15,125 bases of DNA. Origin: JAQIBY01 sp964418565. Lineage in GTDB: Bacteria > Bacteroidota > Bacteroidia > Bacteroidales > ML635J-15. The stretch spans positions 1 through 15,125 of the forward strand of contig CAYQMB010000070.1 of NCBI GenBank assembly GCA_964418565.1. The letters run 5' to 3'. Of this stretch, positions 1-6,150 are shown in pieces. Each line of letters starts with the position of its first letter. Within the stretch, counting starts at the first letter, position 1. The position numbers were made by a program, and so were the translations under genes. The notes under the pieces were generated by a model. It saw only the letters and a program-made list of their open reading frames with translations. It did no database searches and was not told the DNA's origin.

Positions 1-17
1 AATCGCATGCCTACAGT

Positions 18-89
18 GCCCAATCACTCCCTCTCACTCTCTCACCCTCACTCCGTCTCACCATCTCTCTGTCTCTCCATCCCTTCATC
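18..89 (-). repeat. Degenerate 8-bp tandem repeat, purine-rich on the minus strand
   Basis: Read on the minus strand, positions 89 to 26 divide into consecutive 8-mers that nearly all start with GA and have G at positions 5 and 7: GATGAAGG, GATGGAGA, GACAGAGA, GATGGTGA, GACGGAGT, GAGGGTGA, GAGAGTGA, GAGGGAGT. A poorer unit, GATTGGGC, covers 25-18. The consensus is roughly GANRGWGA. The tract begins about 10 nt after the stop codon of the ferredoxin-like gene, so it would lie in that gene's 3' untranslated RNA. Its composition is unlike the surrounding AT-rich intergenic DNA. Its function is unknown. Confidence 0.65.
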
Positions 90-98
90 ACACCTCCA

Positions 99-1004
99 TC
101 ATGCGCTCATGCTAAGATTCACCCAGTTTTCCTGCCTGATTTCACCGTCCACACCGACAATGATTTGTTTTACAGGCACCATATTGCCGCTGCGTTGCAT
201 GGCTGTCATCACAAGCTGGCTCAGGCTGCCGCAACAAGGCACTTCCATGATGGCAACCGTTACTGTATTCAGTCCGGCGTTGGCGAAAATATGGGTAAGT
301 TTATCCAGGTAAGAATTCTGGTTGCTGTCGAGTTTCGGGCATGCGATGACTAATTTACGGTCTTTTAGCAGCTTATCGTGAAAATTCCCCATGCTAAAGG
401 CTGTGCAGTCGGCAGCTATGAGTAAATCTGCTCCTTTAAAATATGGAGCTTCGGGGTTGGCAAGGTGAAGTTGTACAGGCCAGTGCTCGAGTTTACTTTC
501 ACCCGAAACCGGTGCTGAGGCTGTTTTCGGTTCTGAGCTCCGCTTCATTTCTTTTATGGCAGAGCCCGGGCAGGCATGTCCGCCACCGTGGCTGTGCCCG
601 CTGCCGCAGCTTTCAGGTTGTTTTTTGTCACCGGGCATGACTTCATCAAGGGTGAAATCCAGTTCGTCTTTATGTCCTTTCAGGTAGTTGATGCCCTGTT
701 GCACAAACTCATGCTGATCATGCTCCCACAGATGCTGCAGGTGAGCTTTTACTGTGTTTTTACCCTTGGGAATCATTTCTTTTATCACGGTAATTTCATC
801 GTAAGGGGTAGCTTCGCGCTTTTCTATACTGATGGCATCCTGCGGGCAATGCCCAATGCAGGCGCCAAGTCCGTCGCACATAAGGTCAGAGATCAGCCGG
901 GCTTTACCGTCAATCATTTGCAAAGCGCCTTCGTGGCAGTTGGGAATGCATGCGCCGCATCCGTTGCATAAATCTTCGTTGATTTTTATTATATCGCGTT
1001 TCAT
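99..1004 (-). CDS. 4Fe-4S ferredoxin-like iron-sulfur protein (301 aa)
   Basis: A soluble iron-sulfur protein, probably an electron carrier. An N-terminal 2x4Fe-4S ferredoxin domain (about residues 8-60) has a complete first motif (C13, C16, C19, C23). In the second motif (C43, L46, C49, C53 followed by P) the usual second cysteine is leucine. A His/Gly/Cys-rich linker follows (about 133-148, with C133 and C145). The C-terminal domain (about 170-300) contains the family segment starting HWPVQLHL (174-181), plus C200, C222 and a C257-C258 pair. The overall architecture matches the large ferredoxin-like proteins of anaerobes, some of which (FrdX) sit in hybrid-cluster-protein regulons; that specific link is inference. 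The ATG at 1004 is supported because the ferredoxin domain begins right behind it. A 16-bp palindrome lies about 55 nt upstream of the start. The gene is followed directly by a purine-rich tandem repeat. Confidence 0.88.
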   Translation of the reverse strand: MKRDIIKINEDLCNGCGACIPNCHEGALQMIDGKARLISDLMCDGLGACIGHCPQDAISIEKREATPYDEITVIKEMIPKGKNTVKAHLQHLWEHDQHEFVQQGINYLKGHKDELDFTLDEVMPGDKKQPESCGSGHSHGGGHACPGSAIKEMKRSSEPKTASAPVSGESKLEHWPVQLHLANPEAPYFKGADLLIAADCTAFSMGNFHDKLLKDRKLVIACPKLDSNQNSYLDKLTHIFANAGLNTVTVAIMEVPCCGSLSQLVMTAMQRSGNMVPVKQIIVGVDGEIRQENWVNLSMSA

Positions 1005-1059
1005 AATAGCATCTTTTAATGTTTCTGATGCTAAAATCGCGCAAAAATGGCGGGTGAAA

Positions 1060-1075
1060 TGTTACCTGGGTAACA
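1060..1075. promoter_or_regulatory. 16-bp palindrome, candidate operator for the ferredoxin-like gene
   Basis: TGTTACCTGGGTAACA is a perfect inverted repeat: 7-bp arms TGTTACC/GGTAACA around a 2-bp centre. It lies about 55 nt upstream of the ATG of the ferredoxin-like gene and 11 nt past the stop codon of the small gene at 1087. The size and symmetry fit a dimeric helix-turn-helix regulator such as the Crp/Fnr family. No U-run follows on either strand, so it is not a typical terminator. One arm and part of its flank also occur near 2919 in a non-palindromic context, so half of it may derive from a duplicated 3' flank. Confidence 0.45.
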
Positions 1076-1086
1076 AAAGGGATGAT

Positions 1087-1362
1087 TTATTTTAATGACA
1101 CGTTTTTCGGCTTAACTCCTCTTTTATTGTTTAGTGGTATTGGGGTATACCGAGTTTTTCTTTTATAAGCAGGTGAGATGGTGTCCTCACGTTTCATTTC
1201 CTGACGTTTAACAGATTGAAAATGTAAGGAGTCCAGAGAAACACTGTCCTTAAGCTGTGGTTGTTCGCTTTTAATATTTTGTTGGGATTGCGCTGAATCG
1301 GAAAATAGGTATAGCAGAATAGCTATCAATGTTATTTTTGTAATGTTAATAATGGTTATCAT
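1087..1362 (-). CDS. Small exported protein of unknown function (91 aa), possible remnant of a foldase gene
   Basis: The product has a hydrophobic N-terminal segment (residues 1-22) that reads as a signal peptide ending near the SAQSQ sequence. A short, basic, Ser/Lys-rich polar tail follows, with no recognised domain. Its ATG overlaps the stop of the fibre-like gene at 1359 in an ATGA arrangement, so the two are translationally coupled. The 3' end resembles the 3' end of the foldase-like gene at 2946: a 16-bp exact match (1119-1134 and 3008-3023), the similar peptides RYTPIP and RFSPLP, a shared LNNKR, and similar DNA just past both stop codons. I infer that it descends from a second copy of that gene by internal deletion. 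It could also be an independent small lipid- or envelope-associated protein. No lipobox cysteine is present. Confidence 0.6.
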   Translation of the reverse strand: MITIINITKITLIAILLYLFSDSAQSQQNIKSEQPQLKDSVSLDSLHFQSVKRQEMKREDTISPAYKRKTRYTPIPLNNKRGVKPKNVSLK

Positions 1363-2735
1363 TGTTCCAGAATTTGAATTTTCATGCTGCTTTGGGTTAC
1401 GGAAGAACTATTGCCCCCAATGGTGCCACCCTGAAGATAATATGAGCCTGTTAACAATGCTTCTACCGTAAATGTATAGCTACCATCACTGGGGACAATG
1501 TATTTACCAAATATGGTAAAGTTAGAGAATGCGTTGGGTGAATAATAATTATCCGTTGACACTTTTGTGTATCCACCTGCTGATAAATCATTACCGTCAA
1601 CACGAATTGCAATATCGGAGGATGAGTAGCCAGAAGCTTGCATTACGGCTCCGGTTGCATCAATAAATACAACGTCACCTTTTTGTAGAGCAATGGTTCG
1701 GCTAAGCCCTGGGATGACCTGCCAACTACCATTCGTGACGATGCTTGATGTGGAGTGATCAAGGGTAATGTTGTTGTTAAAGGATGAATTCGTTAATACC
1801 TCAGTCCAGTTTTGAGAGGCATTGTTGTTCGTTTTTCTGAAATACAGTTTTTGATCATAAAAACTGCCGGCAAATTGCATGGCATAATTGTTTGTTGGGT
1901 TGTTGTGTCTTATATCGATTAGATGCCACCAGCTGCTGGCACCATCTGGCCAGTTGGCTGTAGGTGTAGGTGATGAAGTTTCATAAAAACCACTTTTAGC
2001 ACCGGCATTGCCTTGTAAGCCGGCATCGTTTCTGGTTTCTGTTCTTGTATTGCTGTTTCCCCAAAAAACAACACCGCTGGCATGTAGGTTTCCACTTACA
2101 TCCAGTTTTTCAGCAGGTGAGTTTGTCCCAATCCCAACATTATCTGAGTTTGTAGTGAGTCGTACCACGGTGCCATCATCTGTCCATCCGTTCATTCCTG
2201 TAATCTCTGACCACTGATGCCCGTCAAGCAAATCCGCATCCAGACCGGACCCGCTGCCTTCCTGTACATTAAATGTTGTTCCTGAGAGGCTTAGCTGATT
2301 GCCGGCTGAATAGGTTGTGTTGGCATCCGGTACCGTAACCGTTCCGCCTCCATCTGATAATGTGATGTTATGCCCGGAAATGCTGAGGTTTTGAAACTCA
2401 TTGGATGGATCGGCATCAGCATCGTCAAAACTGTCTGTACCCACACTGAGGCGCACCCAGCTTCCGCCGTCCCAATAATAAAATCCTGGTGTGTTGTCCG
2501 TTTGATAAATCAGTAAGGAACTGGCCGGACTTGAAATACCATTTCGTTCTGCCTGTGTCATGCGGGGAATGAGCATTCCACGGTCGGTTGATTTTATATC
2601 CAGCATGGCGGAGCTGTTGGCACTTGAACCATCAGTGTTGATGGCAACCCCTTGTGAATTGCCAAATTTTACCAGAAATACCAATATTAAAAGATACAAT
2701 GCTTTTTGTGAAAAATAACAGGTATTTTTCTCCAT
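1359..2735 (-). CDS. Exported tail-fibre-like protein with pyocin-knob-type domain (458 aa)
   Basis: Residues 1-28 form a Sec signal peptide. Residues 29-100 are the Bacteroidota exported N-terminal module (SSAMLD, GMLIPRMTQAER, LLIYQTD, FYYWDGGSW). Next come an acidic stretch (DSFDDADADP, 101-110), a Gly/Thr beta-repeat, and the phage-tail-fibre motif LDADLLDGHQW (165-175) ending in VGIGTNSP (200-207). Residues 246-314 look like a pyocin-knob domain, with a GFYE start, a central KLYFRK and an NWTEVL end. Residues 325-458 form a Ser/Gly/Thr-rich beta domain finishing with SSMKIQILEQ. I see no S74 autoproteolytic chaperone domain and no type IX secretion tail. Residues 29-207 differ from the 682-aa neighbour at only 13 of 179 positions. 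Likely a trimeric surface or secreted fibre; its ligand is unknown. The gene overlaps the next one by 4 nt. Confidence 0.8.
   Translation of the reverse strand: MEKNTCYFSQKALYLLILVFLVKFGNSQGVAINTDGSSANSSAMLDIKSTDRGMLIPRMTQAERNGISSPASSLLIYQTDNTPGFYYWDGGSWVRLSVGTDSFDDADADPSNEFQNLSISGHNITLSDGGGTVTVPDANTTYSAGNQLSLSGTTFNVQEGSGSGLDADLLDGHQWSEITGMNGWTDDGTVVRLTTNSDNVGIGTNSPAEKLDVSGNLHASGVVFWGNSNTRTETRNDAGLQGNAGAKSGFYETSSPTPTANWPDGASSWWHLIDIRHNNPTNNYAMQFAGSFYDQKLYFRKTNNNASQNWTEVLTNSSFNNNITLDHSTSSIVTNGSWQVIPGLSRTIALQKGDVVFIDATGAVMQASGYSSSDIAIRVDGNDLSAGGYTKVSTDNYYSPNAFSNFTIFGKYIVPSDGSYTFTVEALLTGSYYLQGGTIGGNSSSVTQSSMKIQILEQ
2115..2651 (-). repeat. Copy B of a 537-bp stalk-encoding repeat
   Basis: This stretch encodes residues 29-207 of the 458-aa fibre-like protein. 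It aligns without gaps to 5171-5707, which encodes residues 25-203 of the 682-aa protein. I count 13 amino-acid differences in 179. Much of the DNA divergence is at third codon positions, for example in the part encoding the GMLIPRMTQAER to DSFDDADADP region. Beyond the repeat the two genes are unrelated. Confidence 0.9.
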
Positions 2736-2905
2736 AAAATGTAAAAAGTTTAACTGGTCAAAGAAAATGGTTAATGAAACTAAGCCCTAAGATAATTAAA
2801 ATATCCTAAAAAAGCATAAAAGTATACCAAAGCAAAGGCGGATTTATGTAAATGTGGCTTTGAAGTGGATGAATAGTAAGCTGGAAAAATAAGCCTATAA
2901 AAGTA

Positions 2906-2925
2906 CACCAGGAAGTAGCTGGGTG
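2906..2925 (-). terminator. Weak hairpin, possible terminator of the foldase-like gene
   Basis: Read on the minus strand, CACCCAG and CTGGTG can pair with one bulged C across a 7-nt loop, and the sequence continues TACTTTTATAGG. The hairpin starts about 20 nt past the stop codon of the foldase-like gene at 2946. Both stem and U-run are weak, so it may be a partial terminator or chance. Confidence 0.3.
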
Positions 2926-2945
2926 ACAAACGGGGATGATGTTTT

Positions 2946-3725
2946 TTAATCTATTAAAATTATGGAAATCGAATCTGTTTTTGTTGATATCTTCTTTCTT
3001 ATGGAGTCTCTTTTATTGTTTAGCACCGTATTGTGACAATATTTTTTTACCTGGCTAAATGGCAATGGGGAAAATCTCTGTATTTTGTGAATATAGTAAA
3101 AGATAAGGGTTTTGTTATTTTTCACGGGACCAATTAAACTATCTTCTCTTGAGCCTGTAAACCATAGCCCCCTTAAACTCTTTTTCTCAACTGTAAGACT
3201 ATTTTCAAAGTTACCAGTAAAACAATCATTTTTTGTCTTTGTGTCTGGGTCTTTGTGGGTTTTTATCCATTTTATTGCTTTTTGTACACAGGCAGAACTA
3301 GTGTCTTTTAAATATGCCTGAGAATAACTGTATTTAGCCGGTGGTGTAAAATGCGATATATGATGGGTATAGTAATCTCTGATTTCAGATGAATCAACGG
3401 AAACATTCTCCATGATATATTTATTGTATTTTTCTCCATAATAGCGGGTCAGTATAAGCTCAGAAAGATATTTTATTTCTGAGGTATCAATGGATTTGAT
3501 AAAATCAGTGTCATTAATAGCCAAATTTTCTAATACTTTATTTCTGATATAATGCTTTTTTACCTGTTTTTTAATTTGAGAGACATCATTTGAATTAATA
3601 TAATCAGGTGAGACAAAACTCAGGGCATTAATACGTGATCGATCAAAACAAACGGTATCGTTTTGAGTAAATGCACTACTAAAAAAAACCAAAATTGCAA
3701 CTGTAAAACAAATAAAATGCTTCAT
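2946..3725 (-). CDS. Exported PpiC/SurA-like candidate foldase (259 aa)
   Basis: A likely periplasmic protein. Residues 1-21 form a clear signal peptide. Residues about 40-125 are predicted helical and end in SSEIRDYYTHHISHFTPPAKY (112-132), which resembles the 'YY...F..P' linker preceding parvulin domains in SurA/PpiC chaperones. Residues about 130-215 could be a degenerate parvulin domain, since GPVKNNKTLIFYYIHKIQ (199-216) matches the usual 'GpV...gyhi.kv' strand. PFSQVKKY and a basic helix follow. The typical 'GGdLGw' and active-site pattern is not clear, so enzymatic activity is doubtful. I chose the ATG at 3725: it follows the upstream stop by 5 nt, has AAGG 8 nt before it, and gives a compact signal peptide. 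An ATG at 3755 would overlap the upstream gene. Being coupled to the fibre-like gene suggests it helps fold or export that product. The family call is tentative. Confidence 0.55.
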   Translation of the reverse strand: MKHFICFTVAILVFFSSAFTQNDTVCFDRSRINALSFVSPDYINSNDVSQIKKQVKKHYIRNKVLENLAINDTDFIKSIDTSEIKYLSELILTRYYGEKYNKYIMENVSVDSSEIRDYYTHHISHFTPPAKYSYSQAYLKDTSSACVQKAIKWIKTHKDPDTKTKNDCFTGNFENSLTVEKKSLRGLWFTGSREDSLIGPVKNNKTLIFYYIHKIQRFSPLPFSQVKKYCHNTVLNNKRDSIRKKISTKTDSISIILID

Positions 3726-3730
3726 AAATA

Positions 3731-5779
3731 TTACCTTATGGGTGATATTGACCATCCTTCAGAATCATCACGATTATCATCCAAAACCTTGCCATTGCAG
3801 GTTATACTGTAAGATTTGGCAGAACTTCCGCCAGCTCCCTGAAACCCAATCGTAGCACTTTGACCATTTGATTCCGGGTCCATATCGTGACGATATTTTA
3901 CATTGATTAAAGCTGAACTTTCATGTATTTGTATCTGGAATCTCACATTGTTATCCCCACTCCAGGTCTGTGCCGTGTAATCAATAATATAAACTCTATT
4001 AGGAGCAGTTCCTACATAACCGTAGCGGATATCACTTCCTTCTGTTTCAAGATCATCCCAATAAGCAGCCAGAAATGGACTTGAATGATCATTGGTTGGA
4101 AGACATTCGTTTGACAAGTCTGAAGATGATGTTCCTCCAAATTCAATAAAGCCATTGCTGCTTATGCCTACAGTATTGTAACTGGTTCCTTCAATTGTGA
4201 TGGAAAAAGGCATGGTTACGTTGGTTGTTACATCATCACCTGATAATGTTCCTGTTCCACTACCTCCATGACCCCATAAATCATCTTCTGAATAACTCAT
4301 GTTAGCGCTTAAAGCCCATTTGCTGTTTTCCGGTTCTGTAGTCCATTCTGTTCCACTACCGGTGGATGTTAAAACATCACCGGATGATCCTGCTGATGCA
4401 TTGCTGTCATAATAACGGCCAGTAACCTCAATGTCTCTTTCAAGGTATAATCCACCAGCCTCAAGCTTTGACTTATTCAGGGATCCATCACCATAAAACT
4501 GCGTTATACCACCATAAGAGTTGCCATGCCAAGTGGGATTGTCGTCTAGTAATGTGATGTTTTTGTCAGACTCCTGGTTTTCAAGAGAAGAACCTGAAGA
4601 CATTATGATGTCAGTTCCACCATTTGTATTCCCCTCAGATAAAACTTCAGTAAGAGTTTGGTTGTCTGTGCCGCTATCATCATTTGCATTAACCCATGCC
4701 TGTATATCACTCCAGTGTTGCCCGTCAAGCAAATCCGCATCCAGACCGGAGCCGCTGCCTTCACTTACATTAAAGGTTGTTCCGGATAAGCTAAGCTGAT
4801 TGCCGGCTGAATAGGTGGTATTATCATCATTGGCATTAACCCACCCGCAACTTGCTGCATCAGTACTTCCGCCATCACAATCCAGGTTGTGAATTTGATT
4901 TGAATGCATATCTAAAGTACCGGATATCTCAGCAATAGCAGCATCACGCTGAAGTGCAAAAAGGGGAGTTGGTGTAGCCTGGTCAGCATACCTGTCAAAA
5001 TACAGTTTGTTATCAGTTGCATTGTATCGAATCCCCATGCCGTGTGTTGGTGTTTCCCTGAAAAAGAAATTGGTTTCATAACCGTTTTCTGTCCAGGACG
5101 AAAGAACATGATTGGCAGCCATCCCATCTGTCCCGATTTGCAAATTCTCAGTAATGTGCAACTGGGCCTGAGGCGAGCTCGTTCCAATCCCGACATCATC
5201 ACTGCTGGTTGTCAGACGGACAACGGTGCCATCATCTGTCCAGCCATTTAAACCTGTAATTTCCGACCACTGATGCCCATCCAGTAGATCCGCATCCAGA
5301 CCGGAGCCACTGCCTTCCTGTACATTAAATGTGGTTCCCGACAGGCTGAGTTGATTTCCTGCTGAATAGGTTGTATTGGCATCCGGTACCGTAACCGTTC
5401 CGCCTCCATCTGATAAGGTAATGTCATGCCCTGATATGCTGAGGTTTTGAAACTCATTGGATGGATCGGCATCAGCATCATCAAAGCTGTCTGTTCCTAC
5501 ACTGATACGTACCCAGCTTCCTCCGTCATAATAATAAAATCCGGGTGTGTTGTCAGTCTGATAAATCAGTAAGGAACTGGCCGGGCTTGAAATACCATTT
5601 CGCTCTGCCTGCGTCATGCGGGGAATGAGCATTCCGCTGTTTGTTGATTTTACATCCAGCATGGCGGAGCTGTTGGCGTTGGAGCCATCGTTGTTAATGG
5701 CAATTCCTTGCGAATATGCCAGTACAGAGTGTAACATTAATAAGCACAATATCCCCAATCGGTTAATGATCCTATTCAT
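3731..5779 (-). CDS. Exported tail-fibre-like protein with C-terminal beta-sandwich (682 aa)
   Basis: Signal peptide at residues 1-24 (ends AYSQ). Residues 25-203 are the stalk module shared with the 458-aa protein, including LDADLLDGHQW (161-171) and VGIGTSSP. Residues 210-316 are a unique beta-rich part containing two cysteines (C301, C311). Residues 319-359 repeat part of the stalk module (TTYSAGNQLSL to LDADLLDGQHWSDI). WVNANDD occurs twice (313-319 and 362-368), flanking this second repeat. After a Gly/Ser linker (about 455-480), residues 485-682 form a distinct domain with VGISSNGFIEFGG (537-549) and AAYWDDLE (571-578). That pattern recalls nidogen-like or PA14-neighbour beta-sandwiches of extracellular proteins, but I do not assign a family. 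There is no type IX sorting tail, S74 domain or peptidase motif. It is the first gene of the cassette, with a promoter at 5826-5858, and is followed 5 nt later by the foldase-like gene. Confidence 0.8.
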   Translation of the reverse strand: MNRIINRLGILCLLMLHSVLAYSQGIAINNDGSNANSSAMLDVKSTNSGMLIPRMTQAERNGISSPASSLLIYQTDNTPGFYYYDGGSWVRISVGTDSFDDADADPSNEFQNLSISGHDITLSDGGGTVTVPDANTTYSAGNQLSLSGTTFNVQEGSGSGLDADLLDGHQWSEITGLNGWTDDGTVVRLTTSSDDVGIGTSSPQAQLHITENLQIGTDGMAANHVLSSWTENGYETNFFFRETPTHGMGIRYNATDNKLYFDRYADQATPTPLFALQRDAAIAEISGTLDMHSNQIHNLDCDGGSTDAASCGWVNANDDNTTYSAGNQLSLSGTTFNVSEGSGSGLDADLLDGQHWSDIQAWVNANDDSGTDNQTLTEVLSEGNTNGGTDIIMSSGSSLENQESDKNITLLDDNPTWHGNSYGGITQFYGDGSLNKSKLEAGGLYLERDIEVTGRYYDSNASAGSSGDVLTSTGSGTEWTTEPENSKWALSANMSYSEDDLWGHGGSGTGTLSGDDVTTNVTMPFSITIEGTSYNTVGISSNGFIEFGGTSSSDLSNECLPTNDHSSPFLAAYWDDLETEGSDIRYGYVGTAPNRVYIIDYTAQTWSGDNNVRFQIQIHESSALINVKYRHDMDPESNGQSATIGFQGAGGSSAKSYSITCNGKVLDDNRDDSEGWSISPIR
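4703..4825 (-). repeat. Third, partial copy of the stalk repeat inside the 682-aa gene
   Basis: This stretch encodes residues 319-359, which match residues 134-174 of the same protein and 138-178 of the 458-aa protein, with Q to S, HQ to QH and E to D changes among the few differences. It covers the GNQLSLSGTTFNV and GSGSGLDADLLDG motifs. The DNA counterparts are 5258-5380 and 2202-2324. Confidence 0.85.
5171..5707 (-). repeat. Copy A of the 537-bp stalk-encoding repeat
   Basis: This stretch encodes residues 25-203 of the 682-aa fibre-like protein and is the partner of 2115-2651. The copies are ungapped and highly similar, in the same orientation, and about 2.5 kb apart. Such direct repeats could recombine, either deleting the foldase-like gene between them or converting one copy to the other. 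Confidence 0.9.
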
Positions 5780-6150
5780 AGTAATCTACGGTTTTGAACA
5801 ATTTGGTCTATCCTACAGAACATCCCAAAGATACAATAAAACCATGTCGCATATAAAAAAATATATTGTGGCCAAAGTAATACACAAAAATACGAAAATT
5901 TAATATATTATTGGTTCGCATTGGAGAGGGATTTGCAAATTTAGAATACTATCAGGTTTTGTTTTATTGTAAAGAGTTAATGTACATAGACTTAAGTTTA
6001 GTATGGTAGTCTTTAACAAAATATTGCAGTGTTGTAGTAATGAAAAATCATACGAATAATTGTCATTAGATTTTTTAACTGAATATCAATAGTTCATGAA
6101 TTATGTGTTTTGACAAAGAATACTATTTTTACTTTTTAAAATGAGAGCAT
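5780..6150. other. 371-bp AT-rich divergent intergenic region
   Basis: This gap separates the divergent fibre cassette and the Crp/Fnr gene. It holds the fibre promoter (5826-5858). Ahead of the regulator it holds a weak plus-strand promoter candidate: TTTG at 6109-6112 and TACTTTTT at 6130-6137, spaced 17 nt, shorter than usual. I see no convincing ORF, structured RNA or palindromic Crp/Fnr site in it. Confidence 0.6.
5826..5858 (-). promoter_or_regulatory. Bacteroidetes-type promoter of the fibre cassette
   Basis: On the minus strand there is a perfect -7 box TATCTTTG (5826-5833) and, 21 nt upstream, a TTTT run in the -33 position (consensus TTTG). Transcription would start near 5820, giving a leader of about 40 nt before the ATG at 5779. 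Confidence 0.55.

Noticed and set aside
7..312. A 101-aa plus-strand open frame across the pyrimidine-rich tract
   Set aside because: Its Ser/His/Pro/Leu-rich N-terminus comes only from the CT-rich repeat, and the rest lies antisense to the ferredoxin-like gene.
443..971. Plus-strand open frames antisense to the ferredoxin-like gene
   Set aside because: The minus-strand frame has clear Fe-S motifs and family segments, so these are shadows.
1060..1075. The palindrome as a rho-independent terminator of the small gene at 1087
   Set aside because: The stem would be short with a 4-nt loop, and no U-run follows on either strand. An operator is more likely, although its half-similarity to the region near 2919 leaves some doubt.
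4912..5484. Alternative-frame open frames inside the 682-aa gene (4912-5202 minus, 5248-5484 minus, 5042-5251 plus)
   Set aside because: They are shadows of a repetitive, compositionally biased gene, with no plausible protein features or ribosome sites.
1087..5779. A prophage or phage-tail operon
   Set aside because: The tail-fibre-like proteins carry Sec signal peptides and the Bacteroidota exported module, and no capsid, terminase, baseplate, lysis or integrase gene is present.
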